NCBI RefSeq assembly: GCF_000576595.1
Contig: NZ_AWSA01000032.1
Location: forward strand, 1-54,573
Origin: Intrasporangium oryzae NRRL B-24470
GTDB taxonomy: Bacteria > Actinomycetota > Actinomycetes > Actinomycetales > Dermatophilaceae
Length of the DNA stretch: 54,573 nucleotides
Reading direction: 5' to 3'
Part shown: positions 1-8,397 of the stretch, piece by piece
How positions within the stretch are numbered: position 1 is the first letter of the stretch
Layout: every line of letters starts with the position of its first letter
The notes under the pieces: generated by a model
Told to the model about the DNA's origin: nothing
Seen by the model: the letters and a program-made list of their open reading frames with translations, nothing else
Databases searched by the model: none
Made by a program: the position numbers and the translations under genes

Positions 1-729
1 CCCGGCGCTCGGCGCCGCCGGCTGCCGCGACTGCGGCCCGCCGGGACCGGCCGCGCGGTGGGCGCCACCACGGTCGTCGAACACGGCTGACGCGGCATCG
101 CCCCGGGAGCTGCGCTCCGTCCGTCCGCGCACGATCCCGACGAACACCTCGATCCGGGGGTCGTCGTCGTCGCGGCGCCACGCCAGGCCGATCTGGGACT
201 CCGACACGCCGCGAACCGGACGGTGTACCACGTCCTTGCGGTGGTAGAGGCGGGCGACCGACAGGGGCACGATGACGATGCCGGGCCCGGCGGCGACCAC
301 CGCGATGGCCTCCTGGGTGGTCATGTCGGGGAGGGGTGGCAGGCTCACGTCGCGTGGGGGAGCGACGTCGCGCCACTCCGGCACCGTGTCGGGGTCCTGG
401 AGGAGGGCCTCGTCGGCGAGCTCGGTGACGTCGACCTCGTCGAAGGCCGCGACGGGATGCTCCTTGGAAACGACGACGACGGGAACCTCGTGGTAGAGCG
501 GGATGACGTGGAGACCCTCCCGGTCAACGGGGAGCCGGACGAAGCACATCGAGGCCGAGCCGTCGCGCAGCACCTCGAGCTGGGCCGGCTCCGCGACCTG
601 GTGCGCGACGATCGGCTCGTCGGGCCGGCGCGCGGCCCAGGTCCGCAGCCACTTGTCGGGGGTCACGCCCGGGACGAACGCGATCCGGAACGGCTCCGTC
701 GTCTCGGTCCCTCCGGTGCTCGTCGCCAC
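1..729 (-). CDS. LysR substrate-binding domain protein lacking an HTH (partial, runs off window)
   Basis: The reading frame opens at GTG 729 on the minus strand and is still open at base 1. The protein starts almost directly with the periplasmic-binding fold of LysR regulators (EPFRIAFVPGVTPDKWLR, residues about 12-29) and continues through segments such as QEAIAVVAAGPGIVIVPLS, which in LysR proteins sits at the end of the effector domain. The usual 60-residue N-terminal winged helix is absent, so it cannot bind DNA the normal way. A Gly/Ala/Pro-rich tail follows near the window edge. It is divergent from a DUF5997 gene 58 bp away. I infer an effector-sensing partner protein rather than a classical regulator. 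Confidence 0.8.
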   Translation of the reverse strand, partial: MATSTGGTETTEPFRIAFVPGVTPDKWLRTWAARRPDEPIVAHQVAEPAQLEVLRDGSASMCFVRLPVDREGLHVIPLYHEVPVVVVSKEHPVAAFDEVDVTELADEALLQDPDTVPEWRDVAPPRDVSLPPLPDMTTQEAIAVVAAGPGIVIVPLSVARLYHRKDVVHRPVRGVSESQIGLAWRRDDDDPRIEVFVGIVRGRTERSSRGDAASAVFDDRGGAHRAAGPGGPQSRQPAAPSAG

Positions 730-735
730 AGGACG

Positions 736-741
736 AGGCTA
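736..741 (-). promoter_or_regulatory. -10 box of LysR-like gene
   Basis: TAGCCT on the minus strand lies 6 nt before GTG 729, placing the transcript start at or next to the start codon (leaderless). Confidence 0.5.
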
Positions 742-774
742 GTGCAGGTGTCCGGAGGGCACTCGCGGACGGCC

Positions 775-780
775 TAGGCT
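775..780 (+). promoter_or_regulatory. -10 box of DUF5997 gene
   Basis: TAGGCT lies 7 nt before ATG 788, giving a leaderless transcript. It is back to back with the LysR-like promoter within 58 bp, so one bound regulator could control both. Confidence 0.5.
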
Positions 781-787
781 GGTCGGC

Positions 788-1177
788 ATGAGCTCGCCCA
801 AGCCGCAGACGATGAAACCGCAGACCGCCGCGAAGAAGCTCGGCGTGCTGCTGGCTGCGACACCGGCCGAGTTCCGCGACCACCCCGTCAGCCGGACCGA
901 GCTCAACGACCTCCAGGCCGACCCGCCGGAGTGGCTCACCGAGCTGCGACGCAACGGTCCGCACCCGCGCCAGGAGGTCGCCCGCCGCCTGGGCGTCTCC
1001 AACTCGGGTCTCGTGCGGGGCGGCGTCGAGGGCCCGCTCACCACGGCCCAGATCAAGGCCCTCCTCGACGAGATGCCGTCGTGGCTCGTCGCCGAGCGGG
1101 CCAGCCTGGAGCAGGTCCGCGCGGAGAACGCCCGGCTCAGGGCCGCGCGGGCAGCGGACGGCCCCGAGGGCCTCTGA
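788..1177 (+). CDS. DUF5997 family protein
   Basis: 129 aa. The central part (PRQEVARRLGVSNSGLVRGG followed by LTTAQIKALLDEMP) reads like a helix-turn-helix, and the C-terminus is a short Lys/Glu/Arg-rich helix. I recognise it as the DUF5997 family of actinobacteria, which has no assigned function. Its divergent neighbour is a LysR effector domain without an HTH, so the pair may be a LysR regulator split into two proteins. That functional link is inference. It converges on the MocR gene, with 30 bp between the stop codons. Confidence 0.75.
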   Translation: MSSPKPQTMKPQTAAKKLGVLLAATPAEFRDHPVSRTELNDLQADPPEWLTELRRNGPHPRQEVARRLGVSNSGLVRGGVEGPLTTAQIKALLDEMPSWLVAERASLEQVRAENARLRAARAADGPEGL

Positions 1178-1207
1178 TCCATCCTTCACACCCCGGTCGT
1201 ATGCCGC

Positions 1208-2563
1208 TCAGCGGTGCTGGGCGGTCCAGGATCCCGTTCGTGCGGCCTCCGCGATCCGGTCGGCGATCTCGACGTGGTCGGTGCGGATGAGCCCGGTCGT
1301 CACCCGGATGTGCCCCTCGGGGCTGGGCACCCCGCCGACGGCGAAGGGGGCGCCGGGCGTGACGGCGATGCCCTGGCTCGCGAGGCGGAGCACGGCGGCG
1401 GCCTCGTCCCGGACCGGGACCCAGATGTTGAGCCCGTCGGTGCCGGGCACGGCGATGCCCTGCTCGGTCAGGCGTGCGACCACGAGCCCGCGCCGTCGGG
1501 CGTACTCCGCGCGGGCCCGCTCCACCTGAGCGCGAGCGCGCGGATCGGTGAGCAGCCCGGCCAGCGCCCGTTGGAGCAGTCGGCTCGACCAGCCCTGCCC
1601 GAGTGCCCGCGCGTGCCGGACCGGGGAGAGCAGCTCGGAGGGACCGCTGACCGCGGCGAGACGCAGGTCGGGGCCGTGGGACTTGCTGAAGCTGCGCACG
1701 TGGATGACCTGGTCGGGTATCCAGGCGCCGAGGCTGATCGGCGCAGAGGCGGCGATGTCGCCACCCGAGTCGTCCTCGACGACGAAGCACGGTTGGCCGC
1801 GCACCAGGCCGGCGAGCCGGCGGGCCCGGGTCGGGGACATGGAGATGCCGGTCGGGTTGTGACCGCGCGGCTGGATGAAGATGGCCGCAGGGCGACGCTC
1901 GAGGACGTCCTGCACGTGCTCGAGGCTGACCCCGGTCTCGTCGAGGGGGACGCCGACGACCTCCACGCCGCGGTCCTCGAGAAGGTCGAGCATCGGCGGG
2001 AAGCCGGGGGTCTCGACGACGACGAGGTCTCCCGGCCGCAAGTGGTTCCGGGTGATGAGGTCGAGCGCGTCCATGGCGCCGTCGACCACGAGGACGTCGT
2101 CGACGGCATACGGCCACTGCTCGAGCATGAGGGTCCGCAGCTCGTCGAGGACGGGGTCGTCGAGGTAGCTGCCGGGCGTGGGGCTGCCCGTGAAGCCCGC
2201 GAGCACGGGGCCGAGATCGGGCAGCAGGGTCGCGTCGGGGATGCCGGTCGAGAGGTCGAGGGTCACCTCGGACTGGTGGCGCAACGCCCGGTTGTAGCGC
2301 TCGCCGCCCGCGCGCCCGATGGGGGCGATCGTCGTGCCGCGGCGCCCGTCGGAGCGGATCGTCCCGGACCGTGAGAGCAGCTGCCAGGCGGCGCTCACGG
2401 TCGTGGGCGAGACCATGAGCTCCTCGGCGACCCGTCGGATCGGGGGCAGCCGGTCGCCGGGAGCGAGGCTGCCGTCGCGGATGGCACGCGACACGGCCTG
2501 GGCCAGCCCCTTGGCGGTGGGGGAGTCGAGACGCTCCTCGAGGGCGGAGATGATGGCGCGCAC
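1208..2563 (-). CDS. MocR-type (GntR/aminotransferase) transcriptional regulator
   Basis: 451 aa, the standard MocR length. Residues about 10-75 are a GntR winged helix (PPIRRVAEELMVSPTTVSAA). The rest is a fold-type I aminotransferase-like domain with the PLP lysine at K294 in SFSKSHGP. GTG 2563 is chosen because the HTH begins at once and a TACATT box lies 6 nt upstream. The gene is divergent from mmsA and a class III aminotransferase, the arrangement seen for MocR regulators such as TauR and GabR, which bind PLP and an amino-acid ligand. It probably controls mmsA and the aminotransferase from the shared 60-bp region; the ligand is unknown. Confidence 0.88.
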   Translation of the reverse strand: MRAIISALEERLDSPTAKGLAQAVSRAIRDGSLAPGDRLPPIRRVAEELMVSPTTVSAAWQLLSRSGTIRSDGRRGTTIAPIGRAGGERYNRALRHQSEVTLDLSTGIPDATLLPDLGPVLAGFTGSPTPGSYLDDPVLDELRTLMLEQWPYAVDDVLVVDGAMDALDLITRNHLRPGDLVVVETPGFPPMLDLLEDRGVEVVGVPLDETGVSLEHVQDVLERRPAAIFIQPRGHNPTGISMSPTRARRLAGLVRGQPCFVVEDDSGGDIAASAPISLGAWIPDQVIHVRSFSKSHGPDLRLAAVSGPSELLSPVRHARALGQGWSSRLLQRALAGLLTDPRARAQVERARAEYARRRGLVVARLTEQGIAVPGTDGLNIWVPVRDEAAAVLRLASQGIAVTPGAPFAVGGVPSPEGHIRVTTGLIRTDHVEIADRIAEAARTGSWTAQHR

Positions 2564-2623
2564 GTTTGTAATGTAGCGAAGAATCCTTTGTATGGTATAT
2601 ACCTGTCACGTAATCTGGGATGC
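2564..2623. promoter_or_regulatory. divergent mocR / mmsA control region
   Basis: A 60-bp AT-rich gap in a GC-rich genome. The MocR -10 box (TACATT on the minus strand, 2570-2575) lies on one side and a TATGGTATATACC stretch (2591-2603) facing mmsA on the other. Near-direct repeats (TTTGTAATG and TTTGTATGG, 2565-2595) could be MocR half-sites, since this family binds direct repeats. No Shine-Dalgarno sequence precedes the mmsA ATG. Confidence 0.45.
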
Positions 2624-4126
2624 ATGACGACGCCTTCTGTGACCGTGCTCGACCACTGGATCTCCGGGACCCGTGTCCCGGGCACCTCCGGTCGCACCGC
2701 CCCTGTCCACGACCCGGCCACCGGCCGCCAGACCGCCGAGGTGCCCCTCGCCTCCGCAGGCGAGATCGACGCCGCGGTCAAGACCGCGGTCTCCGCGGCG
2801 AAGGAGTGGCGCACGAGCTCCCTCTCGAAGCGTGCAGCGGTGCTCTTCGCCTTCCGCGAGCTGCTCAACAGCCGCTCCGACGAGCTGGCCGCGATCGTCA
2901 CCGCCGAGCACGGCAAGGTCCTGTCCGACGCCGCGGGCGAGATCGCCCGCGGCCTCGAGAACGTCGAGTTCGCGACCGGCGTCCCCCAGCTGCTCAAGGG
3001 CGGCTTCTCCGAGCAGGCAGCGACGGGGGTCGACGTCTACAGCATCCGCCAGCCCCTCGGCGTCGTCGCCGGCATCACCCCGTTCAACTTCCCGGTCATG
3101 GTGCCACTGTGGATGTGCGCCAACGCCATCGCCTGCGGCAACGCCTTCGTCCTCAAGCCGAGCGAGAAGGACCCCTCCGCCTCCCTCTTCCTCGCGGAGC
3201 TGTGGAAGGAGGCCGGTCTGCCCGACGGCGTCTTCACCGTCATCCACGGTGACAAGGAGGCGGTCGACGCCCTCCTCGACCACGACGACATCGCCGCGGT
3301 CAGCTTCGTCGGCTCGACGCCGATCGCCCGGTACATCTACGAGCGAGGCACCGCCAACGGCAAGCGCGTCCAGGCCCTCGGCGGCGCCAAGAACCACGCC
3401 CTCGTCCTGCCCGACGCCGACATCGACATGGCCGCCGACGCGATCGTCTCCGCCGCCTACGGAGCCGCAGGGGAGCGCTGCATGGCGCTCTCGGTCGCGG
3501 TCGCCGTCGGGGGAGTCGGCGACGACCTCGTCGAGGCGATCTCGGCGCGCCTGCCCGCCCTCACGGTGGGACCCGGCAGCGAGCCCGGCACCGACATGGG
3601 CCCGCTCATCACCCGTGAGCACCGTGACCGCGTGGCGGGCTACGTGTCGGCCGGGGCGGAGGCGGGCGCGACCGTCGTCGTCGACGGACGCGAGCAGGAC
3701 GTCCCCGCCGACGGCTTCTTCCTCGGCATGACGCTCCTCGACGACGTCACGCCCGACATGACGGTCTACCGCGACGAGATCTTCGGTCCTGTCCTGTCGG
3801 TCGTCCGCGTCGACACGTTCGAGGAGGGCCTCGCGCTCATCAACGCCAACCAGTACGCCAACGGCACGGCGATCTTCACGCGCGACGGCGGGGCCGCGCG
3901 CCGCTTCCAGAACGAGGTCGAGGTCGGCATGGTCGGCATCAACGTCCCGATCCCGGTCCCCGTCGCCTACTACTCGTTCGGTGGCTGGAAGGACTCGCTC
4001 TTCGGCGACACGCACATGTACGGCCCGGAGGGGATCAACTTCTTCACCCGTGGCAAGGTCGTGACGCAGCGGTGGCCCGACCCGGCCACGTCGCGGGTCG
4101 ACCTCGGCTTCCCGCGCACCCGCTGA
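2624..4126 (+). CDS. mmsA: CoA-acylating methylmalonate-semialdehyde dehydrogenase
   Basis: 500 aa, the usual family length. It oxidises malonate or methylmalonate semialdehyde with NAD and CoA to acetyl- or propionyl-CoA. Visible hallmarks are GVVAGITPFNFPVMVP near residue 145, the NAD-binding SFVGSTPIARYIYE, the CoA-type LGGAKNHALVLPDAD, the catalytic Cys286 in GAAGERCMAL, and EIFGPVLSVVR. The ATG at 2624 is chosen over an upstream in-frame ATG at 2588 because it matches the family N-terminus. With the downstream aminotransferase it forms a route from an omega-amino acid (beta-alanine or similar) to an acyl-CoA. Confidence 0.93.
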   Translation: MTTPSVTVLDHWISGTRVPGTSGRTAPVHDPATGRQTAEVPLASAGEIDAAVKTAVSAAKEWRTSSLSKRAAVLFAFRELLNSRSDELAAIVTAEHGKVLSDAAGEIARGLENVEFATGVPQLLKGGFSEQAATGVDVYSIRQPLGVVAGITPFNFPVMVPLWMCANAIACGNAFVLKPSEKDPSASLFLAELWKEAGLPDGVFTVIHGDKEAVDALLDHDDIAAVSFVGSTPIARYIYERGTANGKRVQALGGAKNHALVLPDADIDMAADAIVSAAYGAAGERCMALSVAVAVGGVGDDLVEAISARLPALTVGPGSEPGTDMGPLITREHRDRVAGYVSAGAEAGATVVVDGREQDVPADGFFLGMTLLDDVTPDMTVYRDEIFGPVLSVVRVDTFEEGLALINANQYANGTAIFTRDGGAARRFQNEVEVGMVGINVPIPVPVAYYSFGGWKDSLFGDTHMYGPEGINFFTRGKVVTQRWPDPATSRVDLGFPRTR

Positions 4127-4140
4127 CCAAGACCACCCCA

Positions 4141-4171
4141 GCCGGCCCCGCAGCGTCCCCGCGGGGCCGGC
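4141..4171 (+). terminator. GC hairpin between mmsA and aminotransferase
   Basis: Perfect 11-bp stem GCCGGCCCCGC/GCGGGGCCGGC with a 9-nt loop and no T-run. It sits between two genes that look like one operon, so it may be a partial terminator or an mRNA-stabilising hairpin rather than a full stop. Confidence 0.5.
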
Positions 4172-4196
4172 CCCCGAACCGAGAGGACACCCTCCG

Positions 4197-5588
4197 ATGA
4201 CCACCACCCACGGGCTCGACAGCGGCAGCGCCGTCGGCGCCCGCCTCGACGCCCTCAGCGAGCAGGAGGTGCGCGCGCTCGACCGCAGCCACGTCTTCCA
4301 CTCCTGGTCCGCGCAGGGCGCGATCGACCCGCTGCCCATCGCACGCGCCCAGGGGTCGCACTTCTGGGACTACAGCGGCAAGCGCTACCTCGACTTCAGC
4401 TCGCAGCTCGTCAACATCAACATCGGCTACCAGCACCCGAAGATCATCGCCGCGATCCAGGAGCAGGCGGCCCGCCTGGCGACGATCCAGCCGGCGTTCG
4501 CCAACGACGCGCGAGGCGAGGCGGCCCGGCTCATCACCGCGGTCGCGCCCGACGGCCTCAACTACGTCTTCTTCACCAACGGCGGCGCCGAGGCCAACGA
4601 GAACGCGATCCGGATGGCGCGCCTGCACACCGGGCGCCACAAGGTCCTCGCGACGTACCGGAGCTACCACGGCGCCACGGCGGGGGCGATCACGCTCACG
4701 GGCGACCCGCGCCGCTGGCCGTCCGAGCCGGGGCAGCCGGGGATCGTGCACTTCTGGGGTCCCTACACCTACCGCTCGGCCTTCCACTCCGAGACCGACG
4801 AGCAGGAGCGCGACCGGGCCCTGGCGCACCTGCGCGACACGCTCATGGTCGAGGGCGCCCACACGGTCGCCGCGATCATCCTCGAGACGGTCGTCGGCAC
4901 GAACGGCATCCTCGTGCCGCCGGACGGCTACCTCGAGGGCGTGCGCCGGCTCTGCGACGAGCACGGGATCATGCTCATCGCCGACGAGGTCATGGCCGGC
5001 TTCGGCCGGTGCGGCGAATGGTTCGCCGTCGACCACTGGGGCGTGACCCCCGACCTCATCACCTTCGCCAAGGGCGTCAACTCGGGGTACGTCCCGCTCG
5101 GCGGCGTCATCCTCTCCGACACGATCCGCGCCACCTTCGACCAGCGGCCCTTCCCCGGCGGCCTCACCTACTCCGGCCACCCGCTCGCCTGCGCGTCGGC
5201 CGTGGCGTCCATCACGGCCTTCCACGAGGAGGGGATCGTCGACAACGCCCGACGCCTCGGTGAGGACGTCATCGGGCCACGCCTGCGCGAGCTCCAGGAG
5301 AAGCACCCCAGCATCGGCGACGTCCGCGGCCTCGGCGTCTTCTGGGCGGTCGAGCTCGTCCGCAACCGCGAGACCCGTGAGCCGCTCGTTCCGTACAACG
5401 CCGCCGGGGAGGCGGTGAAGCCGATGCTGGCCTTCGCGGCCGCGTGCAAGGAGCGCGGGCTGTGGCCGTTCGTCCACTTCAACCGCACGCACGTCGTGCC
5501 ACCGTGCACGACGACCCCGGACGAGGCGGAGGAGGGGCTGGCCATCCTCGACGAGGCCCTCACGGTGGCCGACCAGTTCGTCGACTGA
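4197..5588 (+). CDS. class III omega-aminotransferase (beta-alanine/taurine--pyruvate type)
   Basis: 463 aa PLP enzyme. The N-terminal region (HVFHSWSAQGAIDPLPI) and the LVNINIGYQHPKI segment match the taurine/beta-alanine:pyruvate aminotransferase subgroup. The PLP lysine is K292 in TFAKGVNSGYVPLGG, and the acidic cofactor residue lies in IADEVMAGFGR. A GAGAGGA ribosome site lies about 11 nt before ATG 4197. The product, a semialdehyde, is the substrate class of MmsA encoded 70 bp upstream. Substrate specificity (beta-alanine, taurine, beta-aminoisobutyrate) cannot be settled from sequence alone. Confidence 0.87.
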   Translation: MTTTHGLDSGSAVGARLDALSEQEVRALDRSHVFHSWSAQGAIDPLPIARAQGSHFWDYSGKRYLDFSSQLVNINIGYQHPKIIAAIQEQAARLATIQPAFANDARGEAARLITAVAPDGLNYVFFTNGGAEANENAIRMARLHTGRHKVLATYRSYHGATAGAITLTGDPRRWPSEPGQPGIVHFWGPYTYRSAFHSETDEQERDRALAHLRDTLMVEGAHTVAAIILETVVGTNGILVPPDGYLEGVRRLCDEHGIMLIADEVMAGFGRCGEWFAVDHWGVTPDLITFAKGVNSGYVPLGGVILSDTIRATFDQRPFPGGLTYSGHPLACASAVASITAFHEEGIVDNARRLGEDVIGPRLRELQEKHPSIGDVRGLGVFWAVELVRNRETREPLVPYNAAGEAVKPMLAFAAACKERGLWPFVHFNRTHVVPPCTTTPDEAEEGLAILDEALTVADQFVD

Positions 5589-5603
5589 CGTCAGCGTCAC
5601 CGC

Positions 5604-5639
5604 ACGGTATGCCGCTGGGCCGGCCCAGCGGCATACCGT
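5604..5639. terminator. perfect 36-bp palindrome, bidirectional terminator
   Basis: ACGGTATGCCGCTGGGCC followed exactly by its reverse complement. It lies between two convergent genes. Each arm contains one copy of the recurring GTATGCC heptamer. There is no T-tract. Confidence 0.7.
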
Positions 5640-5652
5640 CGTCTCGTCGGCG

Positions 5653-6495
5653 TCAGTCGTCGGCGACCTCGACCATCCCCGTCACCGCGGGGTCGACGGC
5701 CCGCTGCGCCGCGTCGGCGGGCAGCTCCGGCGGCGTGCCGCCCCAGGCGGGGCAGAGCGAGCGGTGCTCGCACCAGTCGCACAGCCGGCTCGGGCTCGGC
5801 CGCCAGTCGCCGGTCTCGGCGGCCCGCTCGATGGCGGCCCAGAGGGCCTTGACCTTGCGCTCGACCCCGAGGAGGTCCTGCTCGTCGGGGGCGTAGCGGA
5901 CGATCTCGCCGTTGCCCAGGTAGACGAGCTGGAGCAGCCGCGGGATCTCGCCGCGCAGCCGCCAGAGGACGAGGGCGTAGAACTTCATCTGGAACAGGGC
6001 CTTGCCCTCGAACCGCTCCGAGGGGGACCGACCGGTCTTGTAGTCGACGACGCGCATGGCCCCGTCGGGTGCAACGTCGAGCCGGTCGACATAGCCGCGC
6101 AGGACGAGCCCGTCGACCTCCGTCTCGACGTAGAGCTCCCGCTCGGCGGGCTGGAGGCGGGTGGGGTCCTCCAGCCCGAACCACGTCTCGATCAGGGCAC
6201 CTGCGCCGGCGAACCACTCGTCGGTGCGGCCATCGTGCTCGGCCAGGAGCTCGAGCATCGCCGGCTCCTCCGCCGCGATGCGCTCCCACTCGGCCGGCAC
6301 GAGCGCGACCGCGGCCTCGAGCGTGCGCTCGTGTCCGGGCAGGTCGAAGAGCCGCTCGAGGACGGCGTGGACGAGGGTGCCGCGCGCAGTGGCCGGCGTC
6401 GGAGGCGACACGAGCTTGTCGACGACCCGGAAGCGGTAGAGCAGCGGGCACGTCATGAAGTCGGAGGCCCGACTCGGGGACAGCGCTGAGACCAT
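5653..6495 (-). CDS. RecB-family (PD-(D/E)XK) exonuclease with Fe-S cysteines
   Basis: 280 aa from ATG 6495. Residues 1-45 (SALSPSRASDFMTCPLLYRF and GTLVHAVLERLF) match the N-terminus of RecB/AddB/Cas4-like nuclease domains. VDYKTG carries the catalytic D and K. A C-terminal CDWCEHRSLCPAW cluster plus the N-terminal Cys in MTCP give the four-cysteine pattern of 4Fe-4S RecB nucleases. There is no helicase domain, so it is a stand-alone nuclease of the kind common in actinobacteria; its substrate is unknown. A TACAGT box 6 nt upstream of ATG supports this start over the longer frame. Confidence 0.82.
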   Translation of the reverse strand: MVSALSPSRASDFMTCPLLYRFRVVDKLVSPPTPATARGTLVHAVLERLFDLPGHERTLEAAVALVPAEWERIAAEEPAMLELLAEHDGRTDEWFAGAGALIETWFGLEDPTRLQPAERELYVETEVDGLVLRGYVDRLDVAPDGAMRVVDYKTGRSPSERFEGKALFQMKFYALVLWRLRGEIPRLLQLVYLGNGEIVRYAPDEQDLLGVERKVKALWAAIERAAETGDWRPSPSRLCDWCEHRSLCPAWGGTPPELPADAAQRAVDPAVTGMVEVADD

Positions 6496-6501
6496 GCGCA
6501 G

Positions 6502-6507
6502 ACTGTA
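6502..6507 (-). promoter_or_regulatory. -10 box of RecB-family nuclease
   Basis: TACAGT (minus strand) lies 6 nt before ATG 6495. It is built from the recurring GGCATAC heptamer plus AGT. Confidence 0.5.
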
Positions 6508-6592
6508 TGCCGCCACGCCGACACTGCAGCCCAGACGCCGGTGAGGCCGCCGGTGCCGGACCGGCCGCCTCGTCGGGCACAGGCGCAGGGCA

Positions 6593-6598
6593 TAGGGT
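6593..6598 (+). promoter_or_regulatory. -10 box of site-2 protease
   Basis: TAGGGT lies 6 nt before ATG 6605 (leaderless). The octamer TAGGGTCG also occurs before arc, pup and the DUF3866 gene. Confidence 0.5.
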
Positions 6599-6604
6599 CG
6601 CGTC

Positions 6605-7792
6605 ATGAGCTCTTCCGCGCGCGCCGAGCCCAGCCCCGGATGGCGCATCGGCAGTCTCGGAGGCACTCCGGTCTACCTCGGGCGGTCCTGGCCCGTCATC
6701 GCCGTCTTCATCGTCGTCGCCTTCGGGCCGGCCCTGGGCCGCGCCGACCGTGGGCCGGCGTACGGCTTCCTGCTCGCCGGCGCATACGCGCTGCTCCTGC
6801 TCGTCTCGGTCCTCGTCCACGAGGCGGCGCACGCCCTCGCCGCCCGGCGGCAGGGTCACCGCGTCGACCGCATCGTCGCCGACGTCTGGGGCGGGCACAC
6901 CGTCTACGACTCGACCGGAGCCACGCCGGGCGCCACGGCGCTCATCGCCTTCGTCGGGCCGCTCTCCAACCTGCTGCTGGCTGGGCTCGGCTGGGTCGTC
7001 TACGCGTTCGTGACCAACGAGACGGCCAGCACGCTGCTCGGCGTCGTCACGACGGCCAACCTGCTCGTCGGCCTGTTCAACCTGCTCCCCGGTCTGCCCA
7101 TGGACGGCGGCCAGATCGTGAGCTCCCTGGTCTGGAAGGCGACCGGGCGCCGGGGCACCGGGCTGGTCGTCGCCGGGTGGCTCGGCCGCGTCGTCGCCAT
7201 CGGGACCGTGGCCTGGTTCGTCGCCCGACCGCTGGTCGAGGGGCGCACCGACGACCTGTTCGGCTATGCCTTTCCCTTCATCATCGGCTTCTTCCTCTGG
7301 CGCGGTGCCTCCGGCGCCATCCGGGCGGGCCAGATCACCGAGGCGACGGCGAGCCCGGCCGTCGACGTGCTCGAACCTCTCCTGCTCGTCCGGGCCTCCG
7401 AACCCGTCTCACAGGTCGACCGGGCGCTCGCCGACCATCTCGCCGGCGCCGCTGCCGGCGGTGGCGCGGGCGGTGGCGCGACCTGGGTCGCCGGGACCGA
7501 CGCCGCGGGCTGGCCGTATGCCGTCCTCGACGCCGACGCAGCCGCGGCGGTCCCGCGCGAGACGCGAGCGTCCACACCGGTCTCCGCCGTCGTCGTCTCC
7601 CAGCCGCAGAGCTGGGTCGTCCCGCTCACGAAGAGCGCCGTGCTCACCGACCTCGTCCGCGTCATGAGCGAGCGTTCCCTGTCCCTCGCCGTCGTCGTCG
7701 ACGAGTCCACGCGAGAGGTGCTCGGGATGGCGACGGCCGAGCGCATCAACGCCGTCGTCGGCGCGGAGCTCGCCCGGCGCGGGCGCCGCTGA
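6605..7792 (+). CDS. site-2 protease (M50) family membrane metalloprotease with CBS-like tail
   Basis: 395 aa. Zinc motif H72-E-A-A-H76 lies in a transmembrane helix (VLVHEAAHALAA), and the second conserved site LLPGLPMDGGQI supplies D167. Several hydrophobic segments span about residues 20-250. The C-terminal 130 residues, ending with a VMSERSLSLAVVVDESTREV segment, look like a degenerate CBS pair, as in Rv2625c/SpoIVFB-type proteases. It is expected to cut membrane proteins such as anti-sigma factors; no partner is visible nearby. It is divergent from the nuclease and upstream of trmI-arc, a position I recall as common in actinobacteria. Confidence 0.87.
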   Translation: MSSSARAEPSPGWRIGSLGGTPVYLGRSWPVIAVFIVVAFGPALGRADRGPAYGFLLAGAYALLLLVSVLVHEAAHALAARRQGHRVDRIVADVWGGHTVYDSTGATPGATALIAFVGPLSNLLLAGLGWVVYAFVTNETASTLLGVVTTANLLVGLFNLLPGLPMDGGQIVSSLVWKATGRRGTGLVVAGWLGRVVAIGTVAWFVARPLVEGRTDDLFGYAFPFIIGFFLWRGASGAIRAGQITEATASPAVDVLEPLLLVRASEPVSQVDRALADHLAGAAAGGGAGGGATWVAGTDAAGWPYAVLDADAAAAVPRETRASTPVSAVVVSQPQSWVVPLTKSAVLTDLVRVMSERSLSLAVVVDESTREVLGMATAERINAVVGAELARRGRR

Positions 7793-7948
7793 GGACGCCG
7801 CCCCCTGTCTGGCCCGCTTCGTCCACATCCCCGAGGCGACGGACGGCCGTCCACAGTGCCCGCGCACGGGACCGGCTCGGCGCCCGGGATCGGACCAGGG
7901 TGGGACCCGACGGCGCGTGACGGACGCCCCGGGACGGAAAGGCCAACG

Positions 7949-8386
7949 ATGAGCGAGACGACGGACACTGCCGCGCGGACGGCGAGAGAGACCGGGCGGC
8001 CAGCCCGGGGGCCCGGTCCGACGGCGGACCCTGCAACGGCGCGCAACGAGGTGCTCATCGCGGGGCGACTCGGAGCGGCCGCCGAGGAGCGGCTGCTGCC
8101 GAGCGGCGACCCGATCGTCACCCTGCGCGTCATCGTGCCGCGGTCTCCACGCGCGCGGCACGCGCGCGACGCGCCGAGCCGGGTCACGGTCGACACCATC
8201 GACGTCGTCTGCTGGACGACGTCGACCCGACGTGCGGCCCTGCGCCTCCCGGCGGGCGGGCTCGTCGAGGTGAGCGGGGCCCTGCGCAGACGCTTCTTCG
8301 GCGGCCCGGGCGGGCGGCAGAGCCGCTACGAGGTCGAGGCCTCGGCGATCCGCCGCGTGCGCGGGGGCCCCGTGCCGGGCACCTAG
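7949..8386 (+). CDS. single-stranded DNA-binding protein-like OB-fold protein
   Basis: 145 aa. After a disordered 30-residue N-terminus, RNEVLIAGRLGAAAEERLLP and the following strands (DPIVTLRVIVPR, DTIDVVCWTT, GGLVEVSGALRRRFF) follow the SSB OB-fold order. It lacks the long Gly-rich linker and acidic tip of the main Ssb, so it is probably an accessory paralogue rather than the replication SSB. ATG 7949 follows a GGGACGGAAAGG purine stretch. Its stop overlaps the trmI -10 box. Confidence 0.7.
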   Translation: MSETTDTAARTARETGRPARGPGPTADPATARNEVLIAGRLGAAAEERLLPSGDPIVTLRVIVPRSPRARHARDAPSRVTVDTIDVVCWTTSTRRAALRLPAGGLVEVSGALRRRFFGGPGGRQSRYEVEASAIRRVRGGPVPGT

Positions 8387-8389
8387 ACT
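8384..8389 (+). promoter_or_regulatory. -10 box of trmI
   Basis: TAGACT includes the stop codon of the preceding gene and lies 8 nt before ATG 8398; leaderless. Confidence 0.5.
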
Positions 8390-8397
8390 GTGCTCCC

